From positions 14,018,816-14,082,815 of the forward strand of contig NC_044919.1 of assembly GCF_003576645.1 (NCBI RefSeq): a DNA stretch of 64,000 nt, given 5' to 3'. The position numbers and the translations under genes are program-made. The notes below the pieces were generated by a model. The model searched no databases and was not told the origin of the DNA. It worked only from the letters and a program-made list of their open reading frames with translations. The stretch is from Ipomoea triloba. Lineage: Eukaryota > Streptophyta > Magnoliopsida > Solanales > Convolvulaceae. Each line of letters begins with the position of its first letter. The stretch's first letter is position 1. Below, piece by piece: positions 56,037 to 64,000 of the stretch.

Positions 56037-57559
56037 TCTATACTATATATAAAAGTAAAATCCTCCTATTTTATTTTCCCGTCTAAACTTTTGTAGTCAA
56101 TTAATTAAATATTTTATTTGTTAAATAAGTAATAAAGCTTATTTGGTATCAAAATGTAAAATCAACATTAACTAACATCTATTTATTAATTGGTAATATT
56201 GTTTCTATATTCACTCATCAATACAATTAATAAAAGTAAAATCCTCATGACAATTTATATCGTGGACCAGGGTGCACAATGCATTGTGCACCCCGTACCA
56301 AAACGACGTCGTTTTGGTCATTTTATATAATGGTTTGTTTGTTTGAAAATCACATTTCTCGTTTCGGCCGTTAACTTCCAAATATTAAAAAAAAATTGCG
56401 TTGTTCAGATTGGCGGTTTTGATTTGTTTGTTGTTGATGCAAATAAATGAACTCGTATCTGATATTCGTTGATTGAACTATATGAGAATATTTATAGGAT
56501 TGTTTTTTAAACAACTAGATGATTCGATGCTTAGGAGGATGGGGTCTGTGTACTTGTGTTAATATTTTGTGTATTCTTTGAAGGCATTGTGTGTATTAAT
56601 GTTAGGGGTACTTAAACATAGGTTGTGACGTATTTTGTGTATTCGAATGTTAGGATGATGATTTCTGTGTAGTTGTGTCAATATTCTGTGTATTCCGTTG
56701 AAAGTGTTTAAAAAACAATCCTATAGTTCAATCTAGTTCAATCTCCTAACCATCGGATCATCTAGTTGTTTAAAAAACAATCCTATAAATATTCTCATAT
56801 AGTTCAATCAACGAATATCAGATACGAGTTCATTTATATGCATCAACAACAAACAAATCAAAACTGCCAATCTGAACAACGCAATTTTTTTTTAATATTT
56901 GGAAGTTAACGGCCGAAACGAGAAATGTGATTTTCAAACAAACGAACCATAAATTAAAATGACCAAAACGACGTCGTTTTGGTACGGGGTGCACAATGCA
57001 TTGTGCACCTTGGTCCACGATATAAATGTAATTGACTAATAATAATTGCTTAATAATTATTATGGCAATTAAGCTAAACATTGATCGTTGAATTTATTTT
57101 TATAATAATTATAATTAAATTATTTCTTATTTTTTCCATATTTATTTTAGTAATAAAATAATTACATAAGTTATATTAGATATCGATCTTTTTAAATAAT
57201 TGTAGACAAAGAAGTCACATACATATTATTCAATTAATTGAGTAATACTTTTGCACAAATCTTATAATCAAATAAATATACACGTTCAATATTAGAATTT
57301 TTTTTATATAATTTCATATATATTTTTATTATCTAAATATATAATAAAAAATTTATCCGTGCATCGCACGGGTATTTGTACAATTATTTGCTCTAATTCA
57401 AGCAAGGAAAACATAAAAACACATAATTGATCCAGCTAATTTCATCAATTGTGATATATAATATTCAATGTTATAATTTATATAATTGTATATCGATCCA
57501 AATATTCTTAAAATATTATAACAAATCCATTCCGTGCAACGCACGGACGAAAATACTAG
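56037..57559 (+). mobile_element. Non-autonomous Helitron (family 1) with nested foldback
   Basis: The 5' end is A|TCTATACTATATATAAAAG. The 3' end has the hairpin CCGTGCAACGCACGG and then ACGAAAATACTAG|T. A second similar hairpin (CCGTGCATCGCACGG) lies about 180 bp upstream. A 769-bp foldback element (56256-57024) is inserted inside. Minus-strand relatives are at 24851 and 25542. There is no Rep/helicase ORF. Confidence 0.82.
56256..57024. mobile_element. Long-arm foldback element with nested palindromes
   Basis: 769 bp with inverted arms of about 268 bp that are nearly identical (56256-56523 and 56756-57024). Each arm contains two perfect palindromes: GTGCACAATGCATTGTGCAC and the ACGACGTCGT-centred one. 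The ends TATATCGTGGACC resemble the GGATCC foldback family. The whole element could form one long hairpin. The loop (about 230 bp) is non-coding. Confidence 0.8.
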
Positions 57560-57786
57560 TTTAAAAATAAAAAACAAAATAACTCTAAAGAGCTAATTTA
57601 AATTGACAAAATAATGCAATTATTTCCTAATTTACTTATTCAATATGTTACCGTGAATTTGACAGTAACTAAGCTAACATGTGGTATTCAGATGCCTACA
57701 TGATCCTAAGTGCAAAATTTGTTGTATTTTTTTTTTATTATTAAAAGTTTTTGTATACAACCACCGACTGATTTTGAAAAACAAAT
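57560..57786. other. Intergenic
   Basis: Nothing recognised. Confidence 0.4.
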
Positions 57787-57939
57787 CACTACAAGAAAAA
57801 TGCAGATAAACACCAGTGAAAAATCGTTATATTAAGTTCAAAAAGTTGTTGAAATCAGTGTTATTGTAAATCTCGAAAAAAACAACGATTTAAAAATGTT
57901 GTTTCTATATTATTGTTTATGTGCATTTTTCTTATAGTG
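57787..57939. mobile_element. CACTA-type MITE
   Basis: 153 bp. CACTACAAGAAAAATGCAGA at the left and the complementary GCATTTTTCTTATAGTG at the right, the CACTA terminal motif. The interior 'aatcgttatatta' and 'aacaacgattt' is non-coding. No 3-bp target duplication is seen. Confidence 0.7.
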
Positions 57940-58801
57940 AACGATAATTGATTTTATTGTCAATGATTATCCATTTTCATATTTGAACTCGGAGATGTCC
58001 AAATTTGGATAGACGAAGGTGACCATGGCCACCTTCATCTCAAAATGGGCGAAGGTGCATGGCCAAGCATCATTTGTCCTCACAAAGGTCCATATTTGGA
58101 CCTCAATTTTAGACCCAAGAAAATCTATGCCATGGTTATATTAAAAACAATCGAACTTCTTTTTAATATACCATAGTTGTAATGAAATTGGAAGATTGTC
58201 TCTATCCAGTATTCTAAATTTTTTTCTTCTCTTTCAAAGATGTTCAACTAATTAAGCCAAATCAGTCATGAATGAAATAATTACACATAAAAGCCTTACT
58301 AGTTTGACTATGTAAGATTAGTATCTCATTGCATTATTTTTATTCAAGATAACTCATTGAAATTTTCTTTTCAATTAAAAAATTCAGTTAAAGTAGATTT
58401 TTTTTTGAAAGCCAATTAACTAGATTTAGTTATTCAATTTCACACTTTTTCTTTTATGTTGTTTTTAGGCTTTCATATTTTCAATTTTGATAATTTTATC
58501 TTTAAAGTTTAAAGTTATCTAACCAACATTATCTTCATTATTTCAATTTTTTATTTTTTCCATTAATTAGTCTCTTCATCAATTATCACCCCCTAGTCAA
58601 AAAGTGACTAACAAAACTACAAGGATGCTAAATAGCTAGACAATTTGCTAGGGAGCAATGATGTAAAGGACAGCTTTTACATTTCAACCAATATAAACAT
58701 GTGCTGGGCAGTGGGCAACTGGGCACGTTTTATTACATTTCAATTTTGGTTTCTAGGACGTTTACACCTTACAGTGTTTTAGAATTTTTCTTTTTTCTTC
58801 T
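57940..58801. other. Intergenic, AT-rich
   Basis: No gene recognised. Confidence 0.45.
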
Positions 58802-59165
58802 TATTGAACATATAATATATAAACATAAATGTGTAATCCAACTATCAATTTAGACTTTTAGTTGAATTGAGATACATATTTTAATTTGGTATTAAAACTA
58901 ACCCCATACCAAATATTATGGGTTCGAATCTCAGTGTCACCCTATAAAAAAGAGGCTATGATTCACGTGCTGTTTGGAATCCATCAAAAAGTAATCGATC
59001 TGCACACGTGAGGGGTGTGTTGGGCATATAACATATATACATAAATGTGCAATTCAATTATCAGCTTAAATTTTTATTTGAGATTGAGCACATAATTCAA
59101 TTTGGTATTAGAGCCAACCTTATGTCAAAGGTTATGTGTTCGAATCTCTGCGTCATTCGATAAAA
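58802..59165 (+). mobile_element. Tandem TRIM: LTR, internal, LTR, internal
   Basis: LTR 1 at 58802-58883 (diverged), then the primer-site-like TGGTATTAAAAC. A purine-rich CACGTGAGGGG lies directly before LTR 2 (59018-59099, TGTTGGGC...TTCA), which is again followed by TGGTATTAGAGCC (near-exact initiator-Met site) and a second internal part. The LTRs are about 82 bp. No protein is encoded, as in TRIM/SMART elements. Confidence 0.7.
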
Positions 59166-59463
59166 AAGAGATATTGTAGTCCACGTGTAATCAGAAAGTT
59201 AAGAAAATAGTAAGAATTGTCATCACACTATATAGTAGTTGGCAAACTTCACCATCATTTAACTATAAATAAATAAGTACAAGATGGAAACTAATAATTG
59301 TTTGTCATCTAGGACTAGGAGTGCATACAACACGTTGTTCAATGGTATGATCTCTTTAATTGTATTAACACGTTTTTCAATTTAATTATGTTATATATGC
59401 AATTTGAAAAGCTTTCACAATATTGTAATTTAAATAAGAAGTTTTCTTATTTGGACACATCTA
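59166..59463. other. Intergenic
   Basis: Nothing recognised. 59464 begins 'gggcttgtttggttatcag', a MITE-like terminus without a partner. Confidence 0.4.
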
Positions 59464-59695
59464 ACTTTGGGCTTGTTTGGTTATCAGTGGTTAGTGGTCA
59501 GCGGTAGCGGGTTGTGTTAGCGGTTATCAAATAGCGGATTGTATTAGCGAGTTTGACCAGTGGTTTGTAAAAAGATGTTTGGTAAACTTAGCTGTTTAGA
59601 TTAGCGGTTAACATGTAAAATGACCAAAATGGTAACATATATTTAATAATAATAATAATAATGTTTTTAGATTAAAAATAAAAATAAAATAAAAA

Positions 59696-59734
59696 GGAGC
59701 CTTGAGGCTCCTATAAAAGGAGCCTCAAGGCTCC
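59696..59734. repeat. Perfect 16-bp stem hairpin
   Basis: GGAGCCTTGAGGCTCC, loop TATAAAA, GGAGCCTCAAGGCTCC. It lies immediately beside the Helitron protein fragment, on the 3' side of that minus-strand frame. Confidence 0.9.
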
Positions 59735-59742
59735 ACGCACTT

Positions 59743-60049
59743 TCAATTTTTGCGTCGACTTTCTGTTGCAACAAAGCTTCCATCCCAATGATAATTTTGA
59801 CCACTAACCCTAAACACTAGAGGAGCGTTACCAGCGTTGAATGACCTATCGACTCTACCGACAATAGACGTGAAGTAGAACATGTTGTTATACCTTTGAA
59901 TATTATTGAGGAAGTGTCTACTCCATTTAGTATCACAAAAGTATAGGCTCTCGAGCACATGAGAAGAATCCTTCATGCGAGGTAATTGGATTTTGTCATC
60001 ATAGCAACACTTTGTGTATTTTGGCAATGTGCGTGTTACATTTTGGTTT
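59743..60049 (-). pseudogene. Helitron replicase/helicase gene fragment
   Basis: About 100 residues match the region just before the Helitron_like_N (Rep) domain of plant Helitron proteins: KYTKCCYDDKIQLPRMKDSS, FLNNIQRYNNMFYFTSIVGR, VDRSFNAGNAPLVFRVSGQN and YHWDGSF. The zinc-binding and HUH catalytic motifs, and the Pif1-like helicase, are absent. It is a decayed internal piece of an autonomous Helitron. Plant Helitrons in the window could have been mobilised by a complete relative elsewhere. Confidence 0.8.
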
Positions 60050-60918
60050 GAGCGCTCTTACTGTCAAAATAAAGCCTCACAATAATTACATGAATGAGCG
60101 ACAGCTCCAAGGTCAAAATAACAATCTGGTAACGTAAACAACTTACAATTAACACACATTATTTATATTGTGACAAAAATGAACCGAACGAACTTTTGTA
60201 TTTAAAAGGAAAGAAAACTCTTCATATCCATTATTTTCAGCCTCAACCTATTTGAAATCTATGTTTAAATTACTCCCATTTGTTCTTGATGATAACGTAC
60301 TGAAATTTCTTATAATTACCCCCGCAGAACACGGTTACGCCGACGATGCGATTCTTTTTCTACTTTAATAAGTTATAATGAATTGTTAAATTATTTTTTA
60401 GTAATTAAAAAAGTTGTAAACACACGGTGGAAATAACAAAAGGCAAAATTCATGAACAGTGAAGTATAAATTATCGTTCATAACATCGGGTTGGCGTGAT
60501 GAAGATGTTGAACTTTACATATTTGACATATTCAATAAACATTCATTGGACGATGAAAACATGTTATGCATATCAATTACAATTTGTTTTATTCAAACAT
60601 ATATAACATCACATTGATCGTATAGAATTTGTTTTTATTCAAGCATATATAACACATTTATTATATAGAACAAATGAAGAAATATGTAGTGAATTAATAG
60701 AGAAAATCATTACCATCTATAATGGTAGTTGAAGGTGTGAAGGGCCTAATAGTATTGTTCAATTCATATAAAACTTGGGTTGCTAGCAACTGTAATTTTT
60801 TACAAATCAAATAATTGCATCAAATAAAGACAAAATAATATTAATACGTAAAAATAAAACAATTACTGAATATATAAAATAAGATCAAAATATTACTTTA
60901 GTCGAGATGAGAAATAGG
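60050..60918. other. Intergenic, AT-rich
   Basis: No gene recognised. It could include decayed Helitron introns. Confidence 0.4.
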
Positions 60919-61378
60919 CAGTGTTGCAAAAATCTTGCCTAGGCACCGATTAATCTCCGCCTAGGCGTTAGGCGCTGGTCGACCGCCTAGCGTATCACCT
61001 TAAATGGTGGTCTAGGCAGCTGGCCGGCTAGGCGACCGCCTAGGCCGCTTAGGCGCTGACCGCCCAGGCTTTCTAGGCACCGACTAGGCCGCCTAGTCGA
61101 CCGATTAACTATTGTTTTTTTAATGGATTATTTCACTCAAAACAACATCGTTTTGAGCGAAATAACCCTATATTGTACAAGTTCTAGATTGTTTTAGGTT
61201 AATATTTATTATTTTAGTATTAACTATTAAAGTGTTATATAATTTATAATTATTAGCCTTTAAAAACTTTAAAAATATTTGAAAAAAAAAACACCGGTGC
61301 CTAGGCGCCGATTAATCCCCTTCTAGGCGTCCTAGGCGCTAGGCGCTCCCCGAGCGCCTAACGATTTTTTCAACCATA
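60919..61378. mobile_element. hAT-like MITE, GCCTAGGCG-rich
   Basis: 460 bp. The ends CAGTGTTGCAAAAATC and (complement) TATGGTTGAAAAAATC are imperfect inverted repeats. It is flanked by the 8-bp direct repeat GAAATAGG (60911-60918 and 61379-61386). The interior is full of 'gcctaggcgcc' repeats. It has no coding capacity. Confidence 0.82.
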
Positions 61379-61386
61379 GAAATAGG

Positions 61387-62642
61387 ATAACATGAATATA
61401 ACATATACCATTTGTGATTGCACTTAATGATGTTCCTCTAGTGTCCACATTATTATCTTTTAATGGAATTTGATAAACATTAACTGCAACAGTTTAACCG
61501 AAAAATAAATCAAATTAGCATATAATTTAACCTATTATGTTATACTATATTTTTGAATAGTATTACCTTTGATGGGTATATTAATAGGTGTTGATGGAGA
61601 GCAAACCATAAATTCACCAAACAATGCTTCATTACCAGCTACTGCAGTTATTTATATTAAGGAAAGAAAATTTATGATTGCATTCTATATAGAAGAAAAT
61701 ATGCATGTAAGCTATTAGAAAAAATAAAATTTTCCACCATTAAATCTCGGATGAACTGGATTAAACGCTGAAAAACCAACAGTTGTTTGCAATACCGACT
61801 CATTAAAAAAAAAGGACTAGTATCTAGATGATTCTCATAGAATGATTCGTACATTAAATACACAGCTATATATGAATGCATCTCCTATTTGTAATATTAA
61901 ATCTTATATATTAATTGCATATATATATTATTTGGTTTGCTAACCAGTACAATATTTTTGAGAAATAATAAAATCAAATAAGTACATAATAATTAACACA
62001 TTAATTGGAGTAAATCAACAATTTACAATATTATGTTGTAGAAAAGTATAAATGGATTGGTTTGTTTATAATATTACCATATTATTAATAACTGATACTA
62101 ATAATTTTAATCTACAGTAAGTATATGTACTGATATTAGGAATTGTATTACCGTATTTTATAATATTATGTTGCAGGGGAGTATATGTACTATATTATTA
62201 CGATTAGTAATTTTAATTTAGAATTGTATTAGGAATAGGAAAGTAGGAAATAATATACTGTATTAGGAATTATATTACATATTTTAATGTACAATTGTAG
62301 TACGAATATGAATTGTATTACCATATTTTACAATATTACGCAAACTTTAATAATATAGGAGTGTTTTGGACGGAAAGTTAAAATGGAGAATTTTATTTTT
62401 ATTAATAGTATAGATTATTATTATTATTATTAGTAATTTTAATCTATAATTGTATTACAAATAGGAAAGTAGGAAAGAAATATATTGTATTTGAAATTTT
62501 ATTTCCATATTTTAATGTACAATTGTAGTACGAATAGAAATTGTATTACAATACTTTACAATATTACGCAAATCTTAATAGTATAGGAATGTTTTGGGCA
62601 AAAAAGTTAAAATGAAGGATTTTGTTTTTATTAATAATATAG

Positions 62643-62676
<34 letters not shown>
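61387..62676. repeat. AT-rich DNA with a direct repeat of about 200 bp
   Basis: About 62230-62420 and 62435-62650 are diverged direct copies ('aatgtacaattgtagtacga', 'acaatattacgcaaa', 'aggagtgttttgg'), ending in (ATT)n. There is no gene. Confidence 0.6.
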
Positions 62677-62685
<9 letters not shown>

Positions 62686-63460
62686 GGGAAAATGGCACTT
62701 TTCCCCCTATGTTATGTGCATATAGCACTTTTCCCCCCTGTGTTATTAAAGTGGCAGTTTTCCCTCCCTGAAATGTTAAATTGACATTGTTACCCTTAAA
62801 AATAATTATTTCATTTATTTTTCTTCTCCAACAAATTATTATTTATATGTATGGCTGATCACGATTCGGTTCGAATCTAACCAAACACTGTAGCAATCAT
62901 ATCGAAATAGTATGGACGGTTCTGGTTACGATTCAGAACCGAAAAATTTAAAATTAAATATTTGTTGAACCGTGAACCGGAACTTAACCACAATCATATA
63001 TAGTGAAAATAATCAAACACTTATTTTGATAAAGTAGTACGGTTCGGTTCCAATTTCGATTTTAAACCGCCAATCAAAACTTATGTATTTATTTACTACG
63101 TATTTATTTTTATAATTTTATTTCTTATTTAAAAATAGTCTAAATTTAACAATTATTTTATTTTATTATTTTCCGGTTCTGAATCGTAACCGTAACCGTC
63201 TATACTATTTAAGTTCAATTGCTACAGTGTTTGATTAGGTTCGTATCGAACCGTGATCTTCTATACATATTAGTAACAATTGATTGGAGATAAAAATAAA
63301 TGAAATAGTTATTTTTAAGGGCAAAAATGTCAATTTAACATTACAAGGGAGAAAACTACCACTTTTAAAATAACTGAGGGGGAAAAACTGCCACTTTAAT
63401 AATACAGGGGAAAAAAGTGCTATAAGCATATAACATAGGGGGAAAAAGTGTCATTTTCCC
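62686..63460. mobile_element. MULE-like foldback MITE
   Basis: 775 bp with arms of about 340 bp: GGGAAAATGGCACTTTTCCC at the left, inverse at the right (63441-63460). The direct repeat TTATTATTA flanks it (62677-62685 and 63461-63469), but both copies lie in an ATT microsatellite, so this 9-bp match is weak evidence. The interior includes 'cggttcggttc' motifs. Confidence 0.7.
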
Positions 63461-63509
<49 letters not shown>

Positions 63510-64000
63510 ACAAGGGCATTTTAGTATTTATATTACTTCTTCCCTTCCCATTCCCAATAATTCAATTTCTACCTACCAAATGAATTCCTATTTTGTTCAC
63601 AACTTATTATTTTCCTCTCTAATTCGTTCCTCCCAATTATACCCTATGAGTCTACAATTTAAGTATAACTAATAGACTAAAATTGCTATTTTTCCAAACA
63701 ATAATTTCACTTTTATGATTTATAAAACTATCATTATTTTTATTTTAAATAACTTACATTTTTGGCAAGTACCTTGTACTCAGATGACATGTAGTAACTT
63801 TTCTTTATAAAAGGTCATACATTGTTGACTGACTCACAGATACTAAAATCTAATAGAAATGAGGAAAAAAAAAACTTACATTTTTACCGAGAGCCGCCAC
63901 CTTGGAAGAAGAAACAATTAATAGTAAGCTCAGAATCTTAGGAGTATTTATATCAAGTATTTACCATCTGTTTGCAATAAAGACTTTAAATAGTGAAGCA
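63461..64000. other. (ATT)n microsatellite and intergenic DNA
   Basis: ATT repeats to about 63508, then AT-rich sequence without a recognised gene. Confidence 0.55.

Overview
The window is nuclear DNA of a flowering plant. Spliced genes with GT-AG introns, AT-rich intergenic DNA, many nested transposons and a TIR-type NLR disease-resistance gene (a class missing from grasses) point to a eudicot. An asterid is possible, but I cannot place the species. The only intact or nearly intact host genes are the 3' five coding exons of a plastid fructose-bisphosphate aldolase (669-2432), two RING-H2 ubiquitin-ligase genes (4223-4924 and 26868-27548, minus strand) and a B3-domain transcription factor (23540-24517).

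Region 1 (1-28.7 kb) is a local duplication cluster. An ancestral block made of the aldolase 3' UTR, a RING-H2 gene and its 5' flank occurs at about 2.4-11.9 kb, 17.4-19.07 kb and 26.48-28.7 kb, with a gene-less relic at 12.27-13.7 kb. The middle RING copy is frameshifted. A B3 gene is duplicated in the same cluster: 23.5 kb is intact, while 19.26 kb is split by a solo LTR and a second LTR-element fragment. Copy 1's 5' flank holds a 5.77-kb Pack-MULE-like transposon (5593-11366, perfect 10-bp target duplication). It captured part of a TMK-type receptor kinase and was later invaded by a LINE (6244-10740, perfect 12-bp target duplication).

Region 2 (28.7-34.7 kb) carries a second Pack-MULE-like element that captured the 5' end of a CLAVATA1-type receptor kinase. 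This stretch looks mis-assembled. It has a run of 25 N, a single N, two long direct repeats and five exact 42-bp tandem duplications, as expected if contigs from a k=43 assembly were joined without merging their k-1 overlaps.

Region 3 (35.6-41.6 kb) is a broken TIR-NBS-LRR gene: NB-ARC exon, two LRR exons and a C-terminal post-LRR exon. It lacks the TIR exon and the ARC2 part. A hAT element and a TRIM fragment sit in the gap.

Region 4 (41.6-64 kb) has no recognisable host gene. It holds Helitrons, foldback elements, MULE-like and hAT-like MITEs, a tandem TRIM, tRNA-derived SINEs, a fragment of a Helitron replicase gene and long microsatellites.

I do not see a novel multi-gene operational system. 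The strongest observations are the two Pack-MULE captures (one with in-window empty-site paralogues), the segmental duplication history, a foldback family with nested palindromes, Helitrons with twin 3' hairpins and the k-1 assembly signature.
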